Source: Actinopolymorpha rutila | GTDB taxonomy: Bacteria; Actinomycetota; Actinomycetes; Propionibacteriales; Actinopolymorphaceae | Length of the DNA: 64,000 bases | NCBI RefSeq assembly: GCF_013407855.1 | Contig: NZ_JACBZH010000001.1 | Span: forward strand, 4,712,001 to 4,776,000 | Reading direction: 5' to 3' | In this document: piece after piece, positions 27,562 to 38,567 of the stretch | How positions within the stretch are numbered: the stretch's first letter is position 1 | Layout: each line of letters begins with the position of its first letter | Notes under the pieces: generated by a model | Told to the model about the DNA's origin: nothing | What the model saw: only the letters and a program-made list of their open reading frames with translations | The model's database searches: none | Translations under genes and position numbers: made by a program

Positions 27562-28794
27562 ATGACCGACACCGGGACGCAGCCTGGTGGACCCCCCGGC
27601 GAGTCGCCCGGCGGCCGGCCCGGCTGGGGCGACGGCCAGGGCGGTGGCTGGGGTGATTCGGCCCCGCCTCCGGCCGCTCCCGGCTGGGGTGCCGCCCCGC
27701 CGCACTGGGGCGGTGGTCAGCCGTGGGGCACCGCGCGCCCGCAGGCGCCGAAGCCGGGTGTCGTTCCCCTGCGCCCGTTGGGTTTCGGGGAGGTGCTGGA
27801 CGGCGCCTTCACCACCGTGCAGCGCTACCCGAAGATCATGCTGGGGCTGTCCACCGCGGTGATGGCCGTCCTCACCGCCGCGTACTTCCTGACCCTTTTC
27901 GTGGGGTTCGGAGGGATGGTCGCGCCGACGCCGGACGAGCTCACCCGGATCAGTGACGCGACGTGGGTCGGCCTGGCCGCCAGTGGCGTCGCTCTGGCAC
28001 TGGCCTACTGGGTGGCCCAGTCGGTGCTGACCGGCATGATCACGGTCACCGTCGCCCGCGGCGTCCTCGGCCGGCCGGCGAGCGTCGGCGAGGTGTGGAG
28101 AGTGGCCCGGCACCACGTGCTCCGCCTGCTCGCGGTGACCTTCCTCATCGCCCTGGCATACCTCGTCGCGCTGGCGGTGGTGGTTCTGGTCGTGGTGCTG
28201 GCGTTCGTCACCAGCACCGCACTCGGGATCGTCGCCGCCGTCGTCCTGGGCCTCGGGCTGATCTTCGCCGGGGTCGTGTTCGGCACCCGGACCGCACTCT
28301 CCTCTGCCGCACTGGTGCTGGAGACCCAGCCGGTGGACGCGACGCAGCCGTACGCCGGCCAGCGGCCGATCTCCGTGGTGTCGGCGATCCGGCGCTCCTG
28401 GGGCCTGGTCCGCGGGCGAACCCTTCGCACGTTCGGGATCCTGTTCGTCGCCAACGTGGTCGGCTCGGTGGTCTCGTCGGTGATCCAGACGGCGTTCACC
28501 CTGCTGGCCACCGGCCTGGGGCTCGGACTCGGCGACTCCTTCCGGGGCGGGCAGTTCCTCACTCTCGTGGTCGCGGGCATCGGCGGCCTCGCGGCGTCGG
28601 TGCTCCAGATCGCCTTCCTCGCCGCGGTCACCGCGCTGGTCTACGTCGACGCCCGGATGCGTGGCGAGGGACTGGACATCACCCTCGCGCAGTACGCCAG
28701 CGCGGATCCGGTCGGCTCTGGCGGGCCCGCACCGGGCGCGGCGGTGTCGCCGATGCCGGGTGCCGAGCCGCCGTCCCCGTGGGCCACCCGATGA
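27562..28794 (+). CDS. Multi-pass membrane protein, GDPD-type membrane domain
   Basis: A 410-residue protein with a Gly/Pro/Trp-rich disordered N-terminus (about 1-65) and six or so membrane helices from residue 90 onward. The segment LRPLGFGEVLDGAFTTVQRYPK is the typical entry of an actinobacterial family annotated as glycerophosphoryl diester phosphodiesterase membrane domain; the catalytic phosphodiesterase domain itself is absent. Divergent from mtrA and first in the DUF4129-MoxR-type cluster, which it probably co-expresses with. Function unknown. Confidence 0.75.
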   Translation: MTDTGTQPGGPPGESPGGRPGWGDGQGGGWGDSAPPPAAPGWGAAPPHWGGGQPWGTARPQAPKPGVVPLRPLGFGEVLDGAFTTVQRYPKIMLGLSTAVMAVLTAAYFLTLFVGFGGMVAPTPDELTRISDATWVGLAASGVALALAYWVAQSVLTGMITVTVARGVLGRPASVGEVWRVARHHVLRLLAVTFLIALAYLVALAVVVLVVVLAFVTSTALGIVAAVVLGLGLIFAGVVFGTRTALSSAALVLETQPVDATQPYAGQRPISVVSAIRRSWGLVRGRTLRTFGILFVANVVGSVVSSVIQTAFTLLATGLGLGLGDSFRGGQFLTLVVAGIGGLAASVLQIAFLAAVTALVYVDARMRGEGLDITLAQYASADPVGSGGPAPGAAVSPMPGAEPPSPWATR

Positions 28795-28807
28795 CGGATC
28801 CACCCCG

Positions 28808-29524
28808 GTGAGTGGTGGGGTGAGTGGTGGGGTGAGCGCTCTGGTGAGTGGTTCGGTCGGGCGGTTGCCGGGTGAGCCGCCGATCGACATCGGGGGTGCC
28901 GACGCAGCCCGCGCGGCGCGGGACGAGCTGACGAAGGGCATCTACCACCGCGACGAACCAGGCCTGGTGTCCCGCGTCCTCGTCTGGGCGCGCGACTGGC
29001 TGGCCGACGTCTTCGGCCGGATCGCCGCGGTGTCGCCGGGCGGCTGGTGGGGACTGGTCGCCCTGGCCGCCGTCGTCGTACTCGCGGTGGTCGTGGTCCG
29101 GTGGCGGGTGGGCGCGCTGGCCAGGACGCGCGCCCGCACCGACGGCACGGTCTTCGCCGGGACGGTTCGCTCGGCGGCCGAGTACCGCGAGGCGGCGCGC
29201 GCGGCCGCCGCCCGTGACGACCACGAGGCCGCGGTCCGGGACGGCTTCCGGGCCCTGGTGCGTGAACTCGAGGAGCGGACGTTCCTCGACGAGCGCCCGG
29301 GCCGGACCGCCGACGAGGTGGCCCGGGAGGGTTCGGTAATCGCACCGGAGGCCGCGGCGTCGCTGCGGACGGCCGCCCGGGAGTTCGACGAGGTCTGTTA
29401 CGGCGGGCGGGTAGCGACGGTCCGGGCGTACGACGAGATCCGGGCCGCCGACGATGCCGTACGCCGGATCCGCAGACCCGCGGGCGCTGCCGGCGCCGTC
29501 CCGGTGGGTGGGGCACCTCGGTGA
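28808..29524 (+). CDS. DUF4129 domain membrane protein
   Basis: A 238-residue protein with one membrane helix (about 78-98) and a C-terminal DUF4129 domain (about 115-215; AVRDGFRALVRELEER and TADEVARE). DUF4129 proteins accompany MoxR ATPases and DUF58 proteins. The gene begins in four 12-bp repeats (28808-28855), each starting with an in-frame GTG, so the exact start is uncertain; 28808 gives the longest form. It overlaps the next gene by four bases. Confidence 0.78.
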   Translation: MSGGVSGGVSALVSGSVGRLPGEPPIDIGGADAARAARDELTKGIYHRDEPGLVSRVLVWARDWLADVFGRIAAVSPGGWWGLVALAAVVVLAVVVVRWRVGALARTRARTDGTVFAGTVRSAAEYREAARAAAARDDHEAAVRDGFRALVRELEERTFLDERPGRTADEVAREGSVIAPEAAASLRTAAREFDEVCYGGRVATVRAYDEIRAADDAVRRIRRPAGAAGAVPVGGAPR

Positions 29525-30863
29525 GCGCACCCACGAAACCGCCGGCCGTCTCGACGTACGCCGGCCCGAGTCCGGACCCCGGCGCCCCGGCCGGGCGGTC
29601 CGTCGAGCCGACCGCCCGGCAGCGGTGGCGTCGCTCGCGGGGAACGCTGGCGATCCTCGCCGTGCTGGTTCTCGGCGGCCTGGTCTCGGCGGTGCTGCTC
29701 GGCCGTACCGAGGGCGGCGACCTCGACCCGGCATCCGCACGTCAGTCCGGTGGCCGGGCGCTGGCCGTGCTGCTCGACGACCGCGGTGTCGGGGTGCGCC
29801 GGGTGGACAACCTCGACGCAGCGCTCCGGCTGGCGGCCCGCGGCACCACCCTGGTGGTCGCCCAGCCCGACCTGCTGACGCCCGCGCAACTCGACCGGCT
29901 GGTGCGGGCCGGCTCGGGCCGGCTGGTCCTGTTCGCTCCCGGCGAGCAGGTCCTGCGGGTGCTCGCGCCGGACGCCGTACGCGCCGGGGAGACGTTCGCC
30001 CCGGCCACGCGTACGCCCGGATGCTCCCTGCGGGCCGCCCGCCGGGCCGGACCCGTACGCGTCGACGGGCCGATGTACCGCGCGTTGCCCGGCGCGAGCG
30101 CCGTCGGCTGCTACGGCGACGGCAGCCGCTTCGGCCTGCTCCGGCTCGCACACCAGCCGACCACCCGTCCCGGCGGCCGCGCGGACCCCGGCTCGACCGC
30201 TCGGGTCCGCGGCGGCCGGACCGTCGACGTCGTGGGCCCGGCCACGTCGTTCGCCAACTCCCGGCTGGCCGAGGACGGCAACGCCGCGCTGGCCCTGAAC
30301 CTGCTCGGCCCCGAACGCGAGCTGGTCTGGTACGTCCCGTCACCGACCGATCCGTCGGCCGCGCCGCCCGGCACGCCTGGTGGCGGCGAGCAGCGGAGCC
30401 TGACCTCGCTGCTGCCGGACGGCGTACGGTTCGGCGCGGGCCAGGCCGCGGTCGCCGTCGCCCTGCTGATGCTGGCCGCCGCCCGGCGGCTCGGCCCGGT
30501 CGTACCCGAACCCCTTCCCGTCGTCGTCCGCGCGTCGGAGGCGGTCGAGGGGCGGGCCCGGCTCTACCACCGCGCCCGCGCGCGAGCCCGGGCCGCCGAC
30601 GCGCTCCGCGCGGCGACCGCCGCCCGGCTGGCGCCGCTGCTCGGCCAGGAGAGTCCCGGCTCCGGTCGGGCCACGGGTCGCGTCCTCGGGCAGGGACCGG
30701 ACACACTGGTCGCGGCGGTCGCCGGCCGCACCGGGCGTGACGGCGGGCAGGTGCGCCGCCTGCTCGCCGAGTGCGCCGCCGGCGGGCAGACCCCCGAAGA
30801 CGACGCGGCCCTCGTCCGGCTGGCCGCCGAACTCGACACGCTGGAGCAGGAGGTACGCCGATC

Positions 30864-30867
<4 letters not shown>
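29521..30867 (+). CDS. DUF4350 domain-containing protein
   Basis: The 448-residue protein has a membrane helix near 45-65, a DUF4350 domain (about 70-210; a truncated glutamine-amidotransferase-like fold that begins SGGRALAVLLDDRGV), a second helix near 305-325 and a cytoplasmic C-terminal region. The GTGA overlap with the gene before and the same overlap with moxR after it show tight coupling. The cluster DUF4129-DUF4350-MoxR-DUF58 is conserved in actinobacteria; its job is not known but envelope protein maturation is suspected. Confidence 0.8.
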
Positions 30868-31901
<1,034 letters not shown>

Positions 31902-31909
31902 GTCCGCCG

Positions 31910-33250
31910 ATGACCCTGACCTACCGCGCCGCGCTGCTGGCCGCCGCCGGGGTGCTCGTGGTGGCGTTCGCCGTACCCTCCCGGGCCGGCATCGCGCTGG
32001 TGACCGCCGCCGTCGTGCTGGCCTCCCTGGTCGACGTCGCGCTGGCCGGCGCGGTCCGGTCGCTGACGTTCCGGCGGGAGGTCACCGGCGACGCCGGCAC
32101 GCAGGCGGGGGCCGGGGCGTCCGGCGCGGTCAGCGGCGTCCGCCTGGGCGAGACGGCACAGGTGTCCCTGCTCGTCACCAACCCGGGCGGGCGGCCGGTA
32201 CGCGGCACCCTGCGCGACGCCTGGCCGCCCTCGGCGGGCGCGGCCACCCAGCGGCATCCGCTCGACCTGTCACCGGGCGAACGCCGCCGCGTCACCACGG
32301 TCCTGCGCCCCACCCGGCGGGGAGACAAGCACGCCCACCGGGTGACCGTGCGCTCGCTCGGGCCGCTCGGGCTGGCCGGCCGCCAGGGCTCGCACGAGGT
32401 TCCCTGGACGGTGCGGGCGCTGCCGGCGTTCGAGAGCCGCAAACACCTCCCCTCCCGGCTGGCCCGGCTGCGCGAGCTCGACGGGCGGGCAAGCGTGCTG
32501 GTGCGCGGCCAGGGGACGGAGTTCGACTCGCTGCGCGACTACGTGGTGGGCGACGACGTACGGTCTGTCGACTGGCGGGCCACCGCCCGGCGCGGCGGCG
32601 TGGTGGTGCGCACCTGGCGGCCCGAACGCGACCGGCACGTCCTCGTCGTCCTGGACACCGGCCGCACCTCCGCCGGCCGGGTGGGCGACGCGCCCCGGCT
32701 GGACCACGCGATGGACGCCGCGCTGCTGCTGGCCGCGCTGGCGACCAGGGCCGGTGACCGCGTGGACCTGCTGGCGTACGACCGGACGGTCCGCGCCGAC
32801 GTACGCCGGGCCGCGCCACGCGAGGTTCTGCAGCGGTTCACCGCCGCGATGGCGCCGCTTTCCAGCGAACTCGTCGAGGCCGACCACCGTGGGCTCGCCG
32901 CCGCGATCGCGATGCGGGCCACCCAGCGGTCGCTGGTGGTTCTGCTCACCGGGCTGGACACCGCCGTCGTCGAGGAGGGCTGGCTACCGGTGCTCGGCGC
33001 GCTGACCCGCCGGCACGAGGTGCTGCTCGCCGCCGTGGCCGACCCGCGGGTGGCCGAGCTCGCGCGGGGACGCGCCGACGCGCGGGAGGTGTACGCCGCG
33101 GCGGCCGCCGAGCAGGCCAACGCCGAACGCCGGCAGGTCACCTCGACCCTCGAACGCCTCGGCGTCACCGTCGTCGACCGGCCCCCGGACGAGATCGCCC
33201 CCGCGCTGGCCGACACCTACCTCGCACTGAAGAAGGCCGGCCGGCTGTGA
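31910..33250 (+). CDS. DUF58 / vWA-like protein
   Basis: A 446-residue protein with two short N-terminal membrane helices (about 5-50), a beta-rich region, the DUF58 signature RDYVVGDDVRSVDWRATAR (about 207-226) and a vWA-like domain whose metal site reads LDTGRTSAG. DUF58 proteins are the usual partners of MoxR ATPases and follow them by a few bases, as here (8 nt). The likely role is as a client or adaptor for MoxR in envelope assembly; this is inference from context. Confidence 0.85.
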   Translation: MTLTYRAALLAAAGVLVVAFAVPSRAGIALVTAAVVLASLVDVALAGAVRSLTFRREVTGDAGTQAGAGASGAVSGVRLGETAQVSLLVTNPGGRPVRGTLRDAWPPSAGAATQRHPLDLSPGERRRVTTVLRPTRRGDKHAHRVTVRSLGPLGLAGRQGSHEVPWTVRALPAFESRKHLPSRLARLRELDGRASVLVRGQGTEFDSLRDYVVGDDVRSVDWRATARRGGVVVRTWRPERDRHVLVVLDTGRTSAGRVGDAPRLDHAMDAALLLAALATRAGDRVDLLAYDRTVRADVRRAAPREVLQRFTAAMAPLSSELVEADHRGLAAAIAMRATQRSLVVLLTGLDTAVVEEGWLPVLGALTRRHEVLLAAVADPRVAELARGRADAREVYAAAAAEQANAERRQVTSTLERLGVTVVDRPPDEIAPALADTYLALKKAGRL

Positions 33251-33284
33251 AGCAGGGATCCGACGACCGGAAGGGAGGACGAGG

Positions 33285-34286
33285 TCAGGCGGCGGTGGGC
33301 AGCAGGTCGCCGCGTTCGTCGGCCGCGACGTCGCCGGTCTCCCCCGCACGCACCGCCCGCCGGCCGAGCCAGAAGACGTACGTCAGGAACGCCACCTCGG
33401 CCGCCACCCCGATGCCGACCCGTGCCCAGGTGGGCAGGCCGGACGGCGTGACGAACCCCTCGATCACCCCGGACACCAGCAGCACCGCGGCCAGGCCGAG
33501 GGCCATCCCGATCGTCTCCCGCCCGGTCTCGGCCAGCGCCCGCAACCGGGTGCGCGCACCGGGCGCGACGACGGTCCAGCCGAGCCGGATGCCCGCGCCG
33601 CCGGCCACGAGAACGGCGGTGATCTCCAGCAGCCCGTGCGGCAGGATCAGCCCGAAGAACACGTCACCCCGGTCACCGGCCACCATCAGTCCGGCGGCCA
33701 CGCCGACGTTCGCGGCGTTCTGCCACAGAATGTAGGCCACAGGGACGCCGAGCAGGACACCCAGTGCCAGGCTGCCGGCCGCCACCCAGGCGTTGTTGGT
33801 CCACACCCCGAACGCGAACTCCGCTGCCGGGGCCGAGCTGTAGTAGTCGGCGAAGTCGTGCTCGACGAGCTGGTCGACGGCGGCCGGGGGCAGCAGCGCC
33901 GCGCGCACCAGCGGGTGCGTCGCGACCCACCAGCCGATGCCCGCGCAGACGGCGAGGAACGCCGCGGCCGTGCCGAGCCACCAGGGCGCGCAGCGGTAGA
34001 GCGCCGCCGGGAACGACACGGTGAAGAACCGCCCCACCTCACGCCAGGCAGGGGTGTGGGCGCCGGTCACCGCGGCCCGCGCCCGGCCGACCAGCGAGGA
34101 CAGCCGGCCGACCAGCACGACGTCGGGAGCGCTCGACCGGACGACGGACAGGTGGCTCGCCACCCGCTGGTAGAGCGTGACCAGCTCGTCGGCCTCAGCG
34201 CCGGTGAGCCGGCCCCGGCGGCGGACCAGGGCGTCCAGCCGGTCCCACTCCGCCTGGTGTGCGGCGGCGTACGCGTCCACGTCCAC
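33285..34286 (-). CDS. Stage II sporulation protein M-like membrane protein
   Basis: The 333-residue protein has a soluble N-terminal helix bundle (about 1-90) and five to six membrane helices of the SpoIIM family. Actinobacterial homologues lie beside the MoxR/DUF58 cluster and an RDD protein, as here, in organisms that do not make endospores, so the role is probably in envelope remodelling. It is convergent with the DUF58 gene and divergent from the RDD gene. The GTG start at 34286 has TAGTGT six bases before it and no ribosome binding site, suggesting a leaderless mRNA. Confidence 0.82.
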   Translation of the reverse strand: MDVDAYAAAHQAEWDRLDALVRRRGRLTGAEADELVTLYQRVASHLSVVRSSAPDVVLVGRLSSLVGRARAAVTGAHTPAWREVGRFFTVSFPAALYRCAPWWLGTAAAFLAVCAGIGWWVATHPLVRAALLPPAAVDQLVEHDFADYYSSAPAAEFAFGVWTNNAWVAAGSLALGVLLGVPVAYILWQNAANVGVAAGLMVAGDRGDVFFGLILPHGLLEITAVLVAGGAGIRLGWTVVAPGARTRLRALAETGRETIGMALGLAAVLLVSGVIEGFVTPSGLPTWARVGIGVAAEVAFLTYVFWLGRRAVRAGETGDVAADERGDLLPTAA

Positions 34287-34292
34287 GCTGGC

Positions 34293-34298
34293 ACACTA
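34293..34298 (-). promoter_or_regulatory. -10 element of a leaderless spoIIM-like transcript
   Basis: TAGTGT on the minus strand ends six bases before GTG 34286, the geometry of actinobacterial TANNNT leaderless promoters. Confidence 0.5.
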
Positions 34299-34324
34299 AT
34301 GGCACCGATCCGAAGGGACCACAC

Positions 34325-35251
34325 GTGAGCGAACCCGTCACCGGCGAGGCCGTGGTCCTCGACCTGCGGCTGGCCCGGCCGGCGACGAGGGCGCTGGCCC
34401 TGGGCATCGACCTGCTCCTGGAGCTGCTCCTCTTCGGCCTGCTGATGATCCCGGCGGCGCTGGTCACCGGCGACGACGCGAGCGAGTCGCTGATCGCCGG
34501 GCTGGTCGTCGCCTGTGGCGTGCTCACGTTCGTCGGCTACACCACGACGATCGAGACGCTCACCCGCGGCAAGAGCGTCGGGAAGTACGCCCTGGGGCTG
34601 CGGGTCGTGCGCGACGACGGCGGGCCGGTGCGGTTCCGGCACGCGTTCGTGCGCGCCCTGTGCGGGGTGTTCGTCGACTTCTTCGTCACGTCCGGCTGCG
34701 TGGGGTTCATCACCGCGATGCTCTCACCGGGCGGAAAGCGGGTCGGCGACATGCTGGCCGGCACCCTCGTCCTCCGCGACCGGGCGCCGGCGGCACCCTC
34801 GGCCGTGCCGGAGCCGCCGCCCGGGCTGGAGGACTGGTCGGCGCGGCTCGAACTCTCCACGCTGCCAGACCAGTTGGCGCTGTCCGCCCGGTCGTTCCTC
34901 GGCCGCTACCACGAGCTCACCCCCGCCGCCCGTGAGGAGTTGGGTGGACGACTGGCCGCGTCGGTCGCGCGGTACGTCGCACCCGCCCCGCCGGCCGGGC
35001 TTCCGCCGTGGGCCTACCTCGCCGCCGTACTCGCCGAACGCCGTCGCCGGGCCTTCGGCGAGCAACCAGGTCCCCAGCCGCCGTACGGCCGGCAGTCGTA
35101 CGGCCAACCGCCGTACGGCCAACCGCCGTACGGCCGGCAACCGACCGCCCGACAGCCGTACGCACACCAACCGGCCGCGCAACAGCCGACGGCCCCGCAG
35201 CCACCGGCCGAGGAGCCACCGGCCACCGGCGGCTTCGCACCGCCCCGCTGA
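34325..35251 (+). CDS. RDD-family membrane protein with QPPYG repeat tail
   Basis: The 308-residue protein has an RDD domain with three to four membrane helices (about 15-150; Arg in RPATRALALGIDLLLE and Asp in KRVGDMLAGT), then a soluble stretch and a disordered tail with repeated PPYGQ/PPYGR units (about 250-290). RDD proteins may transport or sense, but the function here is unknown. GTG at 34325 is preceded by AAGGGA. Confidence 0.82.
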   Translation: MSEPVTGEAVVLDLRLARPATRALALGIDLLLELLLFGLLMIPAALVTGDDASESLIAGLVVACGVLTFVGYTTTIETLTRGKSVGKYALGLRVVRDDGGPVRFRHAFVRALCGVFVDFFVTSGCVGFITAMLSPGGKRVGDMLAGTLVLRDRAPAAPSAVPEPPPGLEDWSARLELSTLPDQLALSARSFLGRYHELTPAAREELGGRLAASVARYVAPAPPAGLPPWAYLAAVLAERRRRAFGEQPGPQPPYGRQSYGQPPYGQPPYGRQPTARQPYAHQPAAQQPTAPQPPAEEPPATGGFAPPR

Positions 35252-35280
35252 CCAGCCAGCCGCCCACGAGGACGTGAAAA

Positions 35281-35322
35281 CGCCCGGCGGGCGGCCTCGC
35301 GATGGAGACCGCCCGCCGGGCG
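35281..35322. terminator. Strong bidirectional terminator
   Basis: CGCCCGGCGGGCGG (35281-35294) and CCGCCCGCCGGGCG (35309-35322) form a perfect 14-bp stem with a 14-nt loop, with AAAA just before and TTT just after, so it suits both the RDD gene and ahcY. Confidence 0.8.
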
Positions 35323-35385
35323 TTTCCGACCGGACGAAGAGCCCGGTGCGAACGCGTGCTACTTCAGGATCGGCTCAGAGCCGGC

Positions 35386-36834
<1,449 letters not shown>

Positions 36835-36922
36835 GGGCGTTTTGCACCTCCGTATCGGATGGAACCCAGTTCGGCGAGCCTAGGGGGCCTTGCCGCTTCC
36901 TCGCAGGCCGGACGCGCGTTCT

Positions 36923-36942
36923 TGACACAAGTTTGTCAGAAT
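36923..36942 (+). promoter_or_regulatory. Inverted repeat and extended -10 before the MerR gene
   Basis: TGACA (36923-36927) and TGTCA (36934-36938) form an inverted repeat with a six-base centre. The right arm runs into TGT-CAGAAT (36934-36942), an extended -10, whose predicted start falls on the ATG at 36950. A MerR-type regulator acting on its own leaderless promoter would fit. Confidence 0.45.
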
Positions 36943-36949
36943 GAGCGCC

Positions 36950-37474
36950 ATGCGGATCAGCCAGGCCGCTCAGGCCCTCGGAATGTCCCCCCGGATGCTG
37001 CGCTACCGCGAGCAACTGGGTCTGGTCCCCCGCGGCCGGACCGACTCGTGGTGGCGGCCGCGCCCGGACGGCGCCGACTTCACCCCCCTCCAGCCGCGGA
37101 GCCAGAGCCGGAGCCGACCGCAGGGTCAGGCCAAGAGTCAGGCCAAGAGTCAGGCCAAGAGTCAGGCCAAGAGTCAGGGCAGGACCCAGGAGCGGAACCA
37201 TCCCGGCCACCGGCAGTACACCGAGGAGGACCTGCGCACCATCGCGCTGGCCGCGCAGGTGGAGGAGAAGTACGACGTCACCCCGCTCGCGGTGGCGTTC
37301 GCGCTGCGAGCCTTCTCCGAGCCGGCCGTCGGCGCCGCTGTGCGGGAGCTGGGTGAACGCCTCGGCCGGCTGCCCACGCCGGCGGCCCGGGCCGGCGAGA
37401 TCGACAAGGAACGTGCCCTGCGCTGGCTCGGCCGCAGCGGTGTGCTCCAGCCGCCCCGGCCCAGGCCGCGCTGA
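36950..37474 (+). CDS. MerR-family regulator with split, repeat-containing DNA-binding domain
   Basis: The first 25 residues or so form the MerR helix-turn-helix (ISQAAQALGMSPRMLRYREQLGL), but the wing and second part (HRQYTEEDLRTIALA) come only after an insertion of about 50 residues rich in Gln, Ser, Lys and Arg. The insertion contains four perfect copies of the 12-bp unit GTCAGGCCAAGA, read as repeated QAKS. The C-terminal helices continue normally (EEKYDVTPLAVAFALRAF). Normal relatives join the two halves directly. The frame is kept, so the gene is probably expressed, but DNA binding could be altered. Start at ATG 36950; ATG 36941 is an alternative. Its stop abuts the stop of the convergent exporter gene. 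Confidence 0.75.
   Translation: MRISQAAQALGMSPRMLRYREQLGLVPRGRTDSWWRPRPDGADFTPLQPRSQSRSRPQGQAKSQAKSQAKSQAKSQGRTQERNHPGHRQYTEEDLRTIALAAQVEEKYDVTPLAVAFALRAFSEPAVGAAVRELGERLGRLPTPAARAGEIDKERALRWLGRSGVLQPPRPRPR
37125..37172 (+). repeat. 12-bp tandem repeat inside the MerR gene
   Basis: Four identical GTCAGGCCAAGA units run from 37125 to 37172, followed by a degenerate fifth. Because the unit is a multiple of three, copy-number change alters protein length without frameshift. Confidence 0.85.
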
Positions 37475-38422
37475 TCAGCGCGGCCTGTCGGGCCCGGACT
37501 CGCGCTGCAGCGTGCGGTCCAGGTCGGGTTCGAGGTAGATCAGCCGGGCGATCGGCACCGCGTCCCGGATCCGCGCCTCGGCCGCGTCGATGGCGTGGGC
37601 GACCTCTGCCGCGGAGTCGGTGGGGGTGACCGCGATCTTGGCCGCCACCAGCAGCTCGTCCGGGCCGAGGTGCATCGTCTTCATGTGGATGATCCGGTCC
37701 ACCAGCGGCTCGGCCGCGAGCGCCTCCTCGATCCGGCGTACGTCCTCACGAGTCGCGGACTCACCGACCAGCAGGCTCTTCATCTCCGCGGCCAGCACGA
37801 TCGCCACGCATACCAGCAGCAGCCCGATCGCGATCGACCCGAGGCCGTCCCACACGCCGTTGCCGGTGGCCAGGGTGAGCAGTACGCCGGCCAGCGCGAG
37901 GGCCAGGCCGACCAGCGCCGCGGAGTCCTCCAGCAGGATGACGGGGAGTTCGGGGCTGCGGGCACGGCGGATGAAACCCGGCCAGCTCACGTCCCCACGG
38001 ACCTGGTTGGCCTCGTGGACCGCCGTACGGAACGACAGTCCCTCCATCACCAGGGCGGCCACCAGAACGGCGACCGGCACCCACTTCCAGCTCTCGATGC
38101 CGTGCGGGTCCTGGATCTTGTGCCAGCCCTCGTACAGCGCGAACAGCCCGCCGACGGAGAACAGCACGACGGCGACGATGAAGCCGTAGATGTAGCGCTC
38201 CCGGCCGTGCCCGAACGGGTGCAGCGGCGAGGCGCCACGCCGCGACTGCTTCTTGCCGAGCAGCAACAGTAGCTGGTTTCCGGAGTCGGCGACGGAGTGG
38301 ATCGACTCCGCGAGCATCGACGAGGACGCGGTCAGCAGGAACGCCAGGAACTTCGTGACCGCGATCCCGAGGTTGGCCAGCAGGGCCGCGATCACGGCCT
38401 TGGAGCCGCCTTCTGCGCTCAT
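37475..38422 (-). CDS. Cation diffusion facilitator (CDF) metal exporter
   Basis: A 315-residue transporter with six membrane helices and a C-terminal cytoplasmic domain of about 80 residues. TM2 carries the metal-site pattern ESIHSVADSGNQ and the following loop HPFGHGRERYIYGF is typical of the ZitB/FieF-like group. It exports Zn(II), Fe(II) or similar ions by proton antiport; the ion cannot be told. It ends exactly at the end of the convergent MerR gene (TGATCA serves both stops). Confidence 0.88.
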   Translation of the reverse strand: MSAEGGSKAVIAALLANLGIAVTKFLAFLLTASSSMLAESIHSVADSGNQLLLLLGKKQSRRGASPLHPFGHGRERYIYGFIVAVVLFSVGGLFALYEGWHKIQDPHGIESWKWVPVAVLVAALVMEGLSFRTAVHEANQVRGDVSWPGFIRRARSPELPVILLEDSAALVGLALALAGVLLTLATGNGVWDGLGSIAIGLLLVCVAIVLAAEMKSLLVGESATREDVRRIEEALAAEPLVDRIIHMKTMHLGPDELLVAAKIAVTPTDSAAEVAHAIDAAEARIRDAVPIARLIYLEPDLDRTLQRESGPDRPR

Positions 38423-38567
38423 GAACGATTCCTGTCGGGAAGGGCTGGTGGGAGGTCCCTATCCTGCCCTGCCCGGGAGCGGTCCGCTGAGCCGGTCCGT
38501 GGCGGGACCGGGCAGGACGGACTCTAAGCTCGCCGCCTGAGGTGAGCGGGTCGGTGAAGGAGGCACC

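Noticed and set aside
36835..36949. SAH riboswitch before ahcY
   Set aside because: The leader is only about 100 nt and shows none of the conserved SAH-aptamer strings.
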